A DNA stretch of 64,000 nucleotides. Origin: JAMLIN01 sp964509685 (GTDB lineage Bacteria; Pseudomonadota; Gammaproteobacteria; Burkholderiales; Burkholderiaceae_E). Shown here piece by piece: positions 42,172 through 51,516 of the stretch. The first letter of the stretch is position 1, and each line of letters begins with the position of its first letter. The notes under the pieces were generated by a model that saw nothing but the letters and a program-made list of their open reading frames with translations, searched no databases and was not told the DNA's origin. A program made the translations under genes and the position numbers. The stretch covers positions 1-64,000 of the forward strand of contig CAZDYQ010000001.1 of assembly GCA_964509685.1 (NCBI GenBank), in the 5' to 3' direction.

Positions 42172-43500
42172 ATGCGTCGCCTGACGGCCATCACCGCCAT
42201 CCTCGCCACGGCGGCGTCGTTCGCGGGATGCGCCATCCATCCCGACCTGCTGCCCGACCGGGCAACCTCGCTGCGCATGGCGGAGGAACGGCGGACGCTC
42301 CCCGCGGAGGAGCGCTACCGACATCGGGACGCGGGCGACGAGCTCAGCGCCGGCAACGAGGTCACCCTGCTCGTCGACGGCCCCGCCAATTTCGCGGCGA
42401 TGATCGAGGCCGTCGGCAACGCCCGCGAGCAGGTCGATGTCGAGACCTACATCTTCGAGCCCGTCGGTATCGGCGAGCGGCTGATCGAGGCGCTCGAACG
42501 CAAGGCGAGCGAGGGCGTGCGGGTGAACCTCCTCTACGACAGCATCGGGTCGCTCGGCACGCGTCGCGACGTCTTCGCGCGGCTCGAGGCGGTGGGCATG
42601 CGGGTGTGCGAGTTCAACCCGGTCAACCCGCTGCGTGGCGGGCTGTCGTCGCTCAACCATCGCGACCACCGCAAGATGCTCATCGTCGACGGCCACACGG
42701 CCTTCACCGGCGGGCTGAACATCAGCGGGGTGTACTCCTCGAGCTCCAGCCCGGGGGGCGAGCGGCGCCATCTCGCGAAGGATGACACCGAAGGCGGCGA
42801 TCCGCCGTGGCGCGATTCCGGCGTGAAGCTGCGCGGGCCGGCCGTCGCGCACCTGCAGCACCTCTTCGGCCAGACCTGGGCTTGGCAGGGATGCGGCGAC
42901 TACACGCCGCTCGCCGAGCGGGACCCGCTGCCCGCCGAGCCGGATGCCGTGCGCCGCGAAGTGCGCATCGTCGCGAGCGGGCCGAAGTCCGGCCGCGCGA
43001 GCAACTACGCCGTGCTGCGCTCGGCGGTCGTGCTCGCGACCGAGCGCATCTGGCTCACGACCGCCTACTTCGCGCCGGACGATGGCCTGGTCGAGGACTT
43101 GCGCGACGCCGCGCGCCGCGGGGTGGACGTGCGCCTGCTGCTGCCAGGCCCGACCGATGCCGCCCTGTTGCGGTGGGTCGCCCAGGCGCGCTATGCCGAG
43201 CTGATCGACGGCGGGGTGCGCGTCTTCGAGCGCCAGGACGCCCTGCTGCATGCCAAGACGGCGGTGATCGATGGCTACTGGCTGAGCGTCGGCACGGCCA
43301 ATCTCGACTACCGCAGCTTCGTCCACAACGACGAGCTGAGCGTCATCGTGCTCGATCGGGACCTCGGACGGGAGATGGAGGCGCTCTTCGAATCCGACCT
43401 GGAAAGCTCCCGGGAGATCACGGCGGCCGACGTCGCCGCGCGCGGCCCCGGTGACCGCCTGAAGGGCTGGTTCGCGAGGCTCTGGGAGTACTGGCTCTAG
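42172..43500 (+). CDS. Cardiolipin synthase-like phospholipase D family lipoprotein
   Basis: A 442-residue protein with two intact HKD motifs: H166, K168, D173 (HRDHRKMLIVDG) and H360, K362, D367 (LLHAKTAVIDG). These build one active site for phosphatidyl transfer. Instead of the usual membrane helices, it starts with a signal peptide and lipobox-like FAGC (C20), so it is probably a periplasm-facing lipoprotein, as in the ClsC/ymdC-like group. ATG 42172 gives this N-terminus; a longer frame exists but is shadow-like. Confidence 0.82.
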   Translation: MRRLTAITAILATAASFAGCAIHPDLLPDRATSLRMAEERRTLPAEERYRHRDAGDELSAGNEVTLLVDGPANFAAMIEAVGNAREQVDVETYIFEPVGIGERLIEALERKASEGVRVNLLYDSIGSLGTRRDVFARLEAVGMRVCEFNPVNPLRGGLSSLNHRDHRKMLIVDGHTAFTGGLNISGVYSSSSSPGGERRHLAKDDTEGGDPPWRDSGVKLRGPAVAHLQHLFGQTWAWQGCGDYTPLAERDPLPAEPDAVRREVRIVASGPKSGRASNYAVLRSAVVLATERIWLTTAYFAPDDGLVEDLRDAARRGVDVRLLLPGPTDAALLRWVAQARYAELIDGGVRVFERQDALLHAKTAVIDGYWLSVGTANLDYRSFVHNDELSVIVLDRDLGREMEALFESDLESSREITAADVAARGPGDRLKGWFARLWEYWL

Positions 43501-43531
43501 GCCCGGCGCGCGCGCCGCCGGACGCCGGGCC
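43500..43531. terminator. Bidirectional hairpin between phospholipase D and exported protein genes
   Basis: A perfect 9-bp stem pairs 43500-43508 with 43523-43531 around a 14-base loop. It begins at the last base of the phospholipase D stop codon and ends eight bases before the convergent gene. No T-tract is present. Confidence 0.35.
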
Positions 43532-43539
43532 GACCGCGA

Positions 43540-43995
43540 TCAGCCCCCGTCGCAGACGATCGCGAGCCGCAGGACGATCGGCTCGAGGCCGTCCTCGGGC
43601 GCGAGCCGCGTGTCGACGGTGAGGGTGTTGCCCGAGAGGGTGAAAGACGGCAGGCGCGCGCTGTCGAACACGACACGCCCCTGGTGCCGGAAGACGATCG
43701 CCGCGTTCTGGTCGGCGAGCGAGCCGTTGCGCGTGACGGCGACCACGAGGTACAGGCCGTCGCGATTGGCATCGCCGAGGGCGGGCGCGGCATCACCGTC
43801 CGACCAGAACCTGAACGGTTCTCCCTTGCGCGCCAGCTGGCATCGTCCGATCATCTCCAGGGGCGTCTCGCCGATGCGGCCCTTCAGCCGGGCCTGGCCC
43901 GGGGAAGACTCGGCCTGGGCGGAAGCGGGGGCGGCCCAGGCGCACGAAGCAAACACCAGCAGGCAGGCGGCGGCGCGCCACCAGGAACAGGGCAT
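43540..43995 (-). CDS. Hypothetical exported protein
   Basis: A 151-residue protein with a signal peptide (cleavage near AQA, about residue 28). The mature part has two cysteines (one near the start in IGRCQLARKGE, one at the end in AIVCDGG) that may form a disulfide, and a beta-rich body. I recognise no family. Codon use fits its neighbours, and its position between a hairpin and a divergent gene supports it being real. Confidence 0.55.
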   Translation of the reverse strand: MPCSWWRAAACLLVFASCAWAAPASAQAESSPGQARLKGRIGETPLEMIGRCQLARKGEPFRFWSDGDAAPALGDANRDGLYLVVAVTRNGSLADQNAAIVFRHQGRVVFDSARLPSFTLSGNTLTVDTRLAPEDGLEPIVLRLAIVCDGG

Positions 43996-44167
43996 CTAGG
44001 TTCTCCACGAGCCGGTGTCGGCCGCTGTCGCGAAGTATCCGCAGGCGATGCGTGGCTCGTCAAATCGCAGTCGTCGCCGGCGGACGACCGGTCGTCGCCA
44101 GCCGCCGGCGGCGCCCGATGCCCGCTGCGATGATCGGGACGCCCACACTCGCCTCGCCACGGAAACG

Positions 44168-44908
44168 ATGAAGCACAACCGCCGCAACTACTACCGGATC
44201 CTGCATGTCCAGCCCGATGCGCCGGCCGAGATCATCAAGGCGAGCTACCGGACCCTCATGAGCAAGCTGCGCATGCATCCGGACCTCGGGGGCGACCACG
44301 ACCAGGCGCTCCTGGTCAACGAGGCCTACGCGGTGCTGGGCGATCCCGAGCGGCGGGCCGCCTACGATCGGGAAGCCGGCATCGAGCCCCGTCTCACGCG
44401 CGGGCGCAGGCGGGCGGCCGCGGCCGAGGCGCCGCCGCGGCGCGCAAGCCGACCCGAGCCCGCGGACTGGGCCACGGCCGCGCCGGACGGCGAGCACTGC
44501 CACTGGTGCCATTCGCCGGCGCCGGCGGTTGTCGAGCCCGACACCCGCTGTTCGCGCTGCGGGGCGCCCCTCGCGCCGCCGCCCGCGGCGGACCAGCAGA
44601 TGCACGAGCTCGTCGGCCGCCGTAGCGCGAGCCGGCGGCCACGCGGCAACCTCGCCATCATGCAGCGGCTCGATGGCGGCGCCACGCTGTCGGTGCGCCT
44701 GCGCGACCTCTCTGTCACGGGCATCGGCCTCGTGACGACCGCGGCCGTGCCGGCCGATACGCGCGTGCGGATCCAGTCACAGGACTTCGAGGCGATCGCG
44801 GTGGTCGTCGGCCACCAGCGCGAACTGGGCGAATACCTCCTGCACGCGCGCCTGCTCAGCATCGCCCCGACCCGCCGCACCGGCGTGTTCGTCTCCGAAA
44901 CCGCCTGA
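44168..44908 (+). CDS. J-domain / zinc-ribbon / PilZ three-part protein
   Basis: A 246-residue cytosolic protein. An N-terminal J domain (about 6-68) keeps the HPD tripeptide (37-39), so it should stimulate DnaK. A four-cysteine zinc ribbon follows with C111, C114, C128 and C131 (HCHWCH then RCSRCG). The C-terminal part (about 150-240) is PilZ-like: RxxxR at 152-156 (RSASR) and DLSVTG (180-185), the two motifs that bind cyclic di-GMP. I infer a co-chaperone tuned by c-di-GMP. The start at 44168 gives the J-domain N-terminus. Confidence 0.78.
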   Translation: MKHNRRNYYRILHVQPDAPAEIIKASYRTLMSKLRMHPDLGGDHDQALLVNEAYAVLGDPERRAAYDREAGIEPRLTRGRRRAAAAEAPPRRASRPEPADWATAAPDGEHCHWCHSPAPAVVEPDTRCSRCGAPLAPPPAADQQMHELVGRRSASRRPRGNLAIMQRLDGGATLSVRLRDLSVTGIGLVTTAAVPADTRVRIQSQDFEAIAVVVGHQRELGEYLLHARLLSIAPTRRTGVFVSETA

Positions 44909-44931
44909 GCGGCGGCCGTCCACGAGCCCGC

Positions 44932-45627
44932 ATGTCGCCCGACGCCCAGCTGGGGGAAGTGCGCGCGGTGCTCACCGGCCGGGCGACCGAGTTCGCGCGT
45001 GGCCGCAGGAGCGGCATCGCCAAGGCGCCGCGCGACGGCAGGGTCGCCGTCGACGCCACCGGGCTCGACGGCGACGAACAGGGCGACACCCGGTTCCACG
45101 GCGGCCGCGACAAGGCGGTGCACGCCTACGCCTTCGAGCACTATCCCGACTGGATCCGCGAGCTCGGCGCACTGCCGGTGCTCGGGGCCGCCGGCGCCTT
45201 CGGCGAGAACCTGAGCACCACCGGCATCACCGAGGCCGGGCTGTGCCTGGCCGATCGCCTGCGCATCGGCACCGCCGTGTTCGAGGTATCGCAGGCGCGC
45301 CAGCCCTGCTGGAAGCTGAACGAGCGATTCGGGGTGCCCGACATGGCGCGCCGGGTCCAGGACACCGGCCGGGCGGGCTGGTACCTGCGCGTGCTCGAAC
45401 CGGGCACCGTCGGCGCGGGCGACGGGATCCTGCTCCTCGGGCGACCGCACCCGTCCTGGTCGCTGCAGCGCCTAATGGACCTGCTTTACGGCGCGCCGCC
45501 AGGGCCGGCGATGCTGCGCGAGGCGATCGCGCTGCCGCTGGTGCCCTCGTGGCGCTCGCTCCTCGAGCGCCGGCTGGCGACCGGCCGGATCGAGGACTGG
45601 TCCTCCCGCCTCCAGGGCCCGGCCTGA
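44932..45627 (+). CDS. MOSC domain protein (YiiM-like)
   Basis: A 231-residue protein with a MOSC domain (about 8-165) and a C-terminal three-helix region. Conserved motifs are GLDGDEQGDTRFHGG, GAFGENL and the cysteine in RQPCWKLNERFG that binds the molybdenum cofactor sulfur in YiiM relatives. Family members reduce N-hydroxylated compounds or handle sulfur for Moco enzymes. It is 23 bases downstream of the J-domain gene and may share its transcript. Confidence 0.85.
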   Translation: MSPDAQLGEVRAVLTGRATEFARGRRSGIAKAPRDGRVAVDATGLDGDEQGDTRFHGGRDKAVHAYAFEHYPDWIRELGALPVLGAAGAFGENLSTTGITEAGLCLADRLRIGTAVFEVSQARQPCWKLNERFGVPDMARRVQDTGRAGWYLRVLEPGTVGAGDGILLLGRPHPSWSLQRLMDLLYGAPPGPAMLREAIALPLVPSWRSLLERRLATGRIEDWSSRLQGPA

Positions 45628-45637
45628 GCCGGCGTCC

Positions 45638-46462
45638 TCAGCGCGTGCCGTACAGGGCGGTGCCCCGCCCACGGATGCCGTTCACGCCCGCCACCAGGAA
45701 CTGCCGCACCGCCGTGCCGGCGATCGTGTACGTATAGCCCATGCCGGTCAGCACCTGGTTGGCAAGGGTGCAGGGCGCCGCGCCGAACGCGAGTTCCACG
45801 TCGAACACGTTGGTGCCGTCGGGCCGCGGCACGGCGGCCCCGATGAAGCTGCACCTGGGCCCGCCGAGCGTGCTGCTCTCGATGCCGGCGAGGCTGCCGT
45901 CGGGCTGGATCGTGACCTCGACCGGCGTGCCGTCCAGCAGGCGCATCTCCCAGAGCCCAACGATGTCGGAGAGCGAGGCGGCCGCGCCGTAGTCGTAGCT
46001 CGTGGCGGGCACCGGCTCCACGGAGAATTCGAGGGTCAGGCCGGGGAACTTCGCCGCCCCGACCGCCGCCTCCGCCGAGTAACTCGCCTCGAGCGTCCCG
46101 GTCGGGACGGGCAGGAGGCCGAAGAAGTCCTTCGCGTTGACCGAGGTGAACTTGCCGCTCGCCGAGACGCCGGACCCCTGCACGAAGCCCTCCACCTCGA
46201 AGCTGCCGGGAAGGTCGCGGCCGTACAGGAGCCAGAACTCGCCGTCGGCCAGGACCAGCAGCCGCGTGTCGCCCTGGTCGCTGCCGACCTCGAAGCCGCC
46301 CGACCAGGCGCCCTCGAGCCGGGGCGGCCCGCCCGGATCGATCGGCCCGGGATTGACCCCGGTCCCGCCCTTTCCGCCCGCGCCGTCGCCGCCGCAGGCC
46401 GCGAGCACCAGCGCCAGGCCGGCCACGAGGCCGAGCCATCTCGACTTGCGTGTTGCACTCAT
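45638..46462 (-). CDS. Putative lipoprotein, unknown function
   Basis: A 274-residue protein with signal peptide and lipobox LAAC followed by Gly-Gly (C23), then a Gly/Pro-rich spacer. The body is beta-rich and holds two similar halves, each beginning with a LEGAW or VGLWEMR-type strand, suggesting two small barrels. No named family is recognised. It converges with the MOSC gene, 10 bases apart. Confidence 0.6.
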   Translation of the reverse strand: MSATRKSRWLGLVAGLALVLAACGGDGAGGKGGTGVNPGPIDPGGPPRLEGAWSGGFEVGSDQGDTRLLVLADGEFWLLYGRDLPGSFEVEGFVQGSGVSASGKFTSVNAKDFFGLLPVPTGTLEASYSAEAAVGAAKFPGLTLEFSVEPVPATSYDYGAAASLSDIVGLWEMRLLDGTPVEVTIQPDGSLAGIESSTLGGPRCSFIGAAVPRPDGTNVFDVELAFGAAPCTLANQVLTGMGYTYTIAGTAVRQFLVAGVNGIRGRGTALYGTR

Positions 46463-46541
46463 TTTCGGATGGTCGTTGTCCGCCTCGCGCCATGATCGCG
46501 CAAGTTGCGGCCGCGAAGCCAGCGCGCCCGGCTGCCGCCCG

Positions 46542-47192
46542 TCAGGACGCCGGCCCCCGGTCGTCGCCGAAAAGCCGCTCGTACACCAGCAGCGACGCGT
46601 AGGCATCGTTGGCGGCGTAGAGCAGCTGGGACGGGCGAAGCCGGGGCAAAGCCCAGTTGGAAGTGGTCGCCGACTTCGGCTTCCGCAGCCGCTGGCCGAG
46701 GACGATGGCCACGGCCGCCTTCAGTCCCACCTCGTGCCGGTAGCCGGCATCCCTCAGGCGTCGGCCGACATCGACGGAGGCGCCGAGCTCGATGCCGGTC
46801 TTCGCGCGCAGCGGCGCCCGGTCGGAGCGCAGGCCGAAGCCCACCTTCACGATGTCGTGGGACTCGAGCACCGCGCGCAGGAACTCGGCGCGCAGGCCGT
46901 GCTCCACCTGCACGATGAACGCCTCGTCGCGGGTAGCGAACTGGACCACGTGCGGCCCGTCGCTCGGCTGGCCCCGCACGAAGACCGGCTTCGACTCGGT
47001 GTCGAAGCCCACATGGACGGACCGGGCCAGCGCATCCCACGCCCGCGCGGCCGCCGGTTCGTCGCGCACGAGGTGGATCCGCTCGAGCGGCAGCCCGACG
47101 AACTCCGGCATCCGGGCGATGGCCTCGCGCGAGGGACGCTGCAGGGATGCCTCGCGCCTGGGCGGCGCCTCGGTGCTCGCGGTCGGTTTCAT
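46542..47192 (-). CDS. RNase D-like DEDDy 3'-5' exonuclease domain protein
   Basis: A 216-residue protein consisting of the exonuclease domain only. The metal-binding residues are visible as D64 and E66 (VGFDTES), D124 (LRSDRAPL) and the YAANDAYASL motif with Y192 and D196. It lacks the HRDC domains of full RNase D, so its RNA or DNA substrate is open. A GGGGGAAG site precedes ATG 47192. It is divergent from the amidohydrolase gene. Confidence 0.82.
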   Translation of the reverse strand: MKPTASTEAPPRREASLQRPSREAIARMPEFVGLPLERIHLVRDEPAAARAWDALARSVHVGFDTESKPVFVRGQPSDGPHVVQFATRDEAFIVQVEHGLRAEFLRAVLESHDIVKVGFGLRSDRAPLRAKTGIELGASVDVGRRLRDAGYRHEVGLKAAVAIVLGQRLRKPKSATTSNWALPRLRPSQLLYAANDAYASLLVYERLFGDDRGPAS

Positions 47193-47317
47193 GAACGGCT
47201 TCCCCCAGCGCAAGGCCGCTTCGTGCCGGCGACCGTTGGCTGCGAAGCATAGCGGAGAAAGACCCCGCGCCTGCGCCTTCGGGCGGAACATCGCACAATG
47301 CGGAACAGGAGGTACAC

Positions 47318-48349
47318 ATGGCCCGTTCGTCGGAGAGACCGTTCCATCCGCCATCCGATCCGCGCTGGCAGGCGCTGCACGTCGAGGCGGCGCTCGAGCC
47401 CGGGCTCGAGATCGTCGATGCGCACCACCACCTCTTCGCCCGCCCGCACTGGCCCTATGGCCTGGACGACCTGCTCGCCGATTTCGCTGCCGGGCACCGG
47501 ATCGTCGCCTCGGTGTACGTGCAGTGCGGCGAGCACTATCTTCCCGGCGGGCCGCCGCAGCTGCGCCCGGTCGGCGAGACGCGCTTCGTCGATGAAGCCG
47601 CCAGGCGCAGCCTCCATGCGAGCGAGGAGGCGGTGCATGCCTGCGCCGCGATCGTCGGCCATGCCGACCTGACCCTCGGCGCGGCGGTCGAGGAGGTTCT
47701 CGAGGCGCACCTGCAGGCCTCGCCCTCGCGCTTTCGCGGCATCCGCCACGGCCTCTCGACCGACCCGGATCCCGCGTACGCGCGCAGCGGCCCACGGCCG
47801 CGCCCCGGCCTGATGGCGGATGCCGCCTTCCGCGAGGGTTTCTCGCGCCTGGCGCGGCACGGCCTCTCGTTCGATGCGTGGCTCTACCATCCGCAGATCC
47901 CGGAGCTGGTCGAGCTCGCCCGCGCGTATCCCGACACCCGCATCGTGCTCGACCACGTCGGGGGGCCGCTCGGCCTCGGCGGCTACGCGGGCCGACGCGA
48001 CGAGGTCTTCACCCGGTGGCGCAACTCGATCCGCGCGCTCGCCTCGTGCCCCAATGTCGTCGTCAAGCTCGGCGGCCTCGGCATGAGGCTCACGGGCTTC
48101 GGCTTCGAGGAGCGCGAGACGCCGCCGGACTCGGAGACCCTCGCCGCCGCCTGGAGGCCCTGGATCGAGACCTGCATCGAGGCCTTCGGCGCCGAGCGGG
48201 CCATGTTCGAGAGCAATTTCCCCGTCGACGGCTGCTCGTGCAGCTACGGGGTGCTCTGGAACGCCTTCAAGCGCATCACCGCCGGCGCCTCCGACGCGGA
48301 GAAGGCCGCGCTCTACCGGCGGACCGCCTGTCAGGTCTACCGGATCTGA
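47318..48349 (+). CDS. Amidohydrolase-2 family metal-dependent hydrolase
   Basis: A 343-residue TIM-barrel hydrolase. The first metal motif is IVDAHHHLF (32-40), a conserved histidine is in VLDHVGGPLG, and the C-terminal acidic end is MFESNFPVD. The family includes lactonases such as 2-pyrone-4,6-dicarboxylate hydrolase and decarboxylases. Substrate is not predictable. It has a near-perfect AGGAGG site seven bases before the start and precedes yghU by 36 bases. Confidence 0.85.
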   Translation: MARSSERPFHPPSDPRWQALHVEAALEPGLEIVDAHHHLFARPHWPYGLDDLLADFAAGHRIVASVYVQCGEHYLPGGPPQLRPVGETRFVDEAARRSLHASEEAVHACAAIVGHADLTLGAAVEEVLEAHLQASPSRFRGIRHGLSTDPDPAYARSGPRPRPGLMADAAFREGFSRLARHGLSFDAWLYHPQIPELVELARAYPDTRIVLDHVGGPLGLGGYAGRRDEVFTRWRNSIRALASCPNVVVKLGGLGMRLTGFGFEERETPPDSETLAAAWRPWIETCIEAFGAERAMFESNFPVDGCSCSYGVLWNAFKRITAGASDAEKAALYRRTACQVYRI

Positions 48350-48385
48350 GCGACCCACGAACGACACCCTGGAGAAAGGAAAGGC

Positions 48386-49261
48386 ATGTCCCAGCAGAAC
48401 GAGTACGTCCCGCCGAAGGTCTGGACCTGGAACAAGGCGAGCGGCGGTCGCTTCGCCAACATCAACCGCCCGGTCGCCGGACCCACGCACGAGAAGGCGC
48501 TGCCCGTCGGCAAGCACCCGCTGCAGCTCTATTCGCTCGCCACGCCCAACGGCGTGAAGGTGACCGTCATGCTCGAGGAGCTGCTCGCCGCCGGCCACTC
48601 CGGCGCCGAGTACGATGCCTGGCCGATCCGCATCAACGAAGGCGAGCAGTTCAGCACCGGCTTCGTCGCGGTCAATCCCAACTCCAAGATCCCGGCGCTC
48701 CTCGACCGCAGCGGCCCCGAGCCGATCCGCGTGTTCGAGTCCGGCGCGATCCTGCTCTATCTCGCCGAGAAGTTCGGCGCCTTCCTGCCCACGGAACCCG
48801 CGAAGCGGGCCGAATGCCTGTCATGGCTCTTCTGGCAGATGGGCAGCGCGCCCTACCTGGGCGGCGGCTTCGGTCACTTCTACGCCTATGCGCCCGTGAA
48901 GATCGAGTACGCGATCGACCGCTTCGCGATGGAGGTCAAGCGCCAGCTCGACGTACTCGACCGGCGGCTCGCCGAGGTCGAGTACCTCGCGGGCGACGAG
49001 TACACGATCGCCGACATGGCGGTCTGGCCCTGGTACGGCGCGCTCGCCAAGGGCCTGATCTACGACGCCGGCGAGTTCCTGTCGGTGCACGAGTACAAGC
49101 ATGTCCAGCGCTGGACGGACCAGATCGCGCAGCGACCCGCGGTCAGGCGCGGCCGCATGGTCAACCGCATGGTCGGCGACCCGGCGAGCCAGCTGCACGA
49201 GCGCCACGACGCGAGCGACTTCGAGACGCGCACGCAGGACAAGCTGAACCCGTCGGGCTAG
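48386..49261 (+). CDS. yghU: YghU-type glutathione S-transferase / disulfide-bond reductase
   Basis: A 291-residue member of the Nu-class GST group. The N-terminal extension YVPPKVWTWNKASGGRFANINRP (split here) and LYSLATPNGVKVTVMLEE match YghU. These enzymes bind two glutathione molecules and reduce disulfides or organic hydroperoxides. The end has HDASDFETRTQDKL. GGAGAAAGGA precedes the ATG. The last four bases (CTAG) are shared with the stop codon of the convergent aminotransferase gene. Confidence 0.9.
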   Translation: MSQQNEYVPPKVWTWNKASGGRFANINRPVAGPTHEKALPVGKHPLQLYSLATPNGVKVTVMLEELLAAGHSGAEYDAWPIRINEGEQFSTGFVAVNPNSKIPALLDRSGPEPIRVFESGAILLYLAEKFGAFLPTEPAKRAECLSWLFWQMGSAPYLGGGFGHFYAYAPVKIEYAIDRFAMEVKRQLDVLDRRLAEVEYLAGDEYTIADMAVWPWYGALAKGLIYDAGEFLSVHEYKHVQRWTDQIAQRPAVRRGRMVNRMVGDPASQLHERHDASDFETRTQDKLNPSG

Positions 49262-50640
49262 GCGCCGGCCGAGCCGCGCAGCTCCTTCTCGAATGCGCCA
49301 ACGGTCTCGCCGATGAGCCTGGCGATGGTGTCCACCTCTTCTTCGTTCACGATCAGGGGTGGCGCCACCATCACCCACTCGCCGAACTTGCCGTTGGCCG
49401 TGCGGCGCGAGTAGAGGAGCAGGCCGCGCTCCATGCCGAGCGCGACGATACGCGGGATCGCCTGGGCCTGCGCCGGAAGGATCGACCGGGTCTCCCGGTC
49501 GCCCACGATCTCGATCGCCATCAGCAGGCCCTTGCCCCGGACGTCGCCGATCACGCCGCTGCCCGCCTGTACCTCGAGCAGACGCTGGCGCAGGCGCTCG
49601 CCCATCCGCGCCGCGTTCTCGATGAGCCCGCGCTCGATCGTCTCGGTGACGACGGCATGGCCGATCGCGCAGGACAGCGGGTTGGACGCATAGGTGAACC
49701 CGTTCATGAAGCCGCCCGCCTCGGCCACCGCATCGACCATCTCGCGCGAGGCGAGCACGGCCCCCAGCGGCGTGTAGCCCGCGCCGATGCCCTTGGCGAG
49801 CGTCACGATGTCGGGACGCGCGTCGGGCCAGTGATGCGCCGCGAGGAAGCGGCCGGTACGGCCGGCGCCGCTCATCACCTCGTCGAACACGAGGAGCACG
49901 CCGTAGCGGCTGCAGATCTCGCGCACCCGCGTGTAGTAGCGATCGGGCGCGACCAGCGCCCCGGTGGCCAGGCCGCCCACCGGCTCCAGGAAGAACGCCA
50001 GCACCGTCTCCGGCCCCTCGCGCAGGATCGTCTCTTCCAGCGCGTCGGCGCAGTGGTCGGCCCAGGTCTCGGCGGTATGCCCCTCCGGAAGCCGATAGGT
50101 GAACGGCGTGGGCACCTTCGGCATGAGCCGCGTCATCGGGCCGAAGGCGGCCTCCGACACGGGGTCGCCGCTGATCGCGATCGCACCCATGGTGCCACCG
50201 TGGTAGCTCGGGTTTCGCGACAGCACCTTCCAGCGCGACGCCTGGCCCTGCGTGATCGCGTACTGGCGCGCGAGCTTCATCGCGCTCTCCGTCGCCTCCG
50301 ATCCGCCCGACACGAAAAAGGCGCGCTCGAACCCCGGCCCCGCAAGCTCGGCCAGCGAATCGGCGAGGGCGATATTGGCGGGATTCTCGAAGAAGGCCCG
50401 GCTCGCGTAGGCCACCTCGCGCATCTGCCGGTCCGAAGCGGCGATGACCCGTGCATTGCCGTGGCCGAGGTTCGCGGCCACGGGCCCCGACGAAGCGTCG
50501 ATGTAGCGCTTGCCCTGCGTGTCCCACAGGTAGATGCCCTCGCCCCGCGCCACCGTCGGCCGGCGAGGAATCTCCTTCTTCAGGTAGAAGAGCTGCACCG
50601 GCCCGCCGCGCGGACCGTAGGTTTCGGTGGATGCGCTCAT
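49258..50640 (-). CDS. Class III aminotransferase (omega-transaminase type)
   Basis: A 460-residue PLP enzyme. The Schiff-base lysine is K283 (TLAKGIGAGYTPLGAV), the PLP-binding aspartate is in LVFDEVMSGAGRTG, and SGGSEATESAMKLAR binds the phosphate. It should move an amino group from an omega-amino acid or amine to a keto acid. It is the last gene of the RpiR/ABC operon, 42 bases after the second permease. Substrate is unknown but is probably linked to what the importer takes up. Confidence 0.88.
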   Translation of the reverse strand: MSASTETYGPRGGPVQLFYLKKEIPRRPTVARGEGIYLWDTQGKRYIDASSGPVAANLGHGNARVIAASDRQMREVAYASRAFFENPANIALADSLAELAGPGFERAFFVSGGSEATESAMKLARQYAITQGQASRWKVLSRNPSYHGGTMGAIAISGDPVSEAAFGPMTRLMPKVPTPFTYRLPEGHTAETWADHCADALEETILREGPETVLAFFLEPVGGLATGALVAPDRYYTRVREICSRYGVLLVFDEVMSGAGRTGRFLAAHHWPDARPDIVTLAKGIGAGYTPLGAVLASREMVDAVAEAGGFMNGFTYASNPLSCAIGHAVVTETIERGLIENAARMGERLRQRLLEVQAGSGVIGDVRGKGLLMAIEIVGDRETRSILPAQAQAIPRIVALGMERGLLLYSRRTANGKFGEWVMVAPPLIVNEEEVDTIARLIGETVGAFEKELRGSAGA

Positions 50641-50682
50641 GACGTCCCTCGTTGGTTCATTGAATGGGGTGGAAGCGCTCGA

Positions 50683-51516
50683 TCACGAACCGGGCCGGGT
50701 CGCGAGCCGGGACCTGCGCATCAGGTGGGCCGCGAGGCCCATGAGGGCGAGGCTCAGCGCGATGAGCAGCGTGGCGATGGCGGTGATCGACGGGTTCACC
50801 TGGAGCACCAGCTCGTTGAACATCCGCTTGGGCACGGTTTCGTGCGTGCCGCTGATGAAGGTCGTGATCACTACCTCGTCGAAGCTGGTGACGAAGGCGA
50901 AGATCCAGGCGGCGGCCGTGCTGGGCAACAGGTTGGGAATGAGCACTCGCCGGAACATCGTGAACCACGATGCCCCGAGGGTGAACGCCACCTGCTCGAT
51001 CCGGATGTCGAAGCTGCGAAAGGCGACCGACATGATGAGCACCACATAGGGAACGCCCAGCAGGGTGTGGCCGAGCAGGAGACCGCCGAAGGAGCCCAGG
51101 GCGCCCACGTACGCGAGCGCGAAGTACAGGCCGACGGCTATCACCACCGACGGGATGATCAACGGGGCGATGAAGTTGCTCTGCACTACCATGCGGCCGA
51201 AGAATCGGCCGCGCACCAGCCCGTAGGCCGCGAGACCGCCGAGCACGAGCGCCAGGGTACTCGACAGCAGGGCGAGGACCAGGGACGTGTTCATCGCCTG
51301 CAGCCAGCGGGGATCGCCGAAGACCTCCGCATACCACCGCAGGGAAAAGCTCTCGGGCGGGAAGCGCAGCGAGCTCGCGCTCGAGAACGACATGGGGACG
51401 ACGATCACCACCGGCAGGGCGAGGAAGACGAGCACGCCGATGCCGCTGAGTGCCAGCGCCGTGCGGTTGACCCAGGCCACGGCGGGATTGGCGCTGATGT
51501 GACGCGGAGCGCTCAT
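50683..51516 (-). CDS. ABC importer permease, PotC-like
   Basis: A 277-residue inner-membrane permease with about six helices. The EAA loop that contacts the ATPase is QVAFTLGASWFTMFRRVLIPNLLP. Sequence style matches the spermidine/putrescine PotC group. The start overlaps the stop of the first permease (ATGA). It forms the channel with the 51513-52364 product. Confidence 0.9.
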   Translation of the reverse strand: MSAPRHISANPAVAWVNRTALALSGIGVLVFLALPVVIVVPMSFSSASSLRFPPESFSLRWYAEVFGDPRWLQAMNTSLVLALLSSTLALVLGGLAAYGLVRGRFFGRMVVQSNFIAPLIIPSVVIAVGLYFALAYVGALGSFGGLLLGHTLLGVPYVVLIMSVAFRSFDIRIEQVAFTLGASWFTMFRRVLIPNLLPSTAAAWIFAFVTSFDEVVITTFISGTHETVPKRMFNELVLQVNPSITAIATLLIALSLALMGLAAHLMRRSRLATRPGS

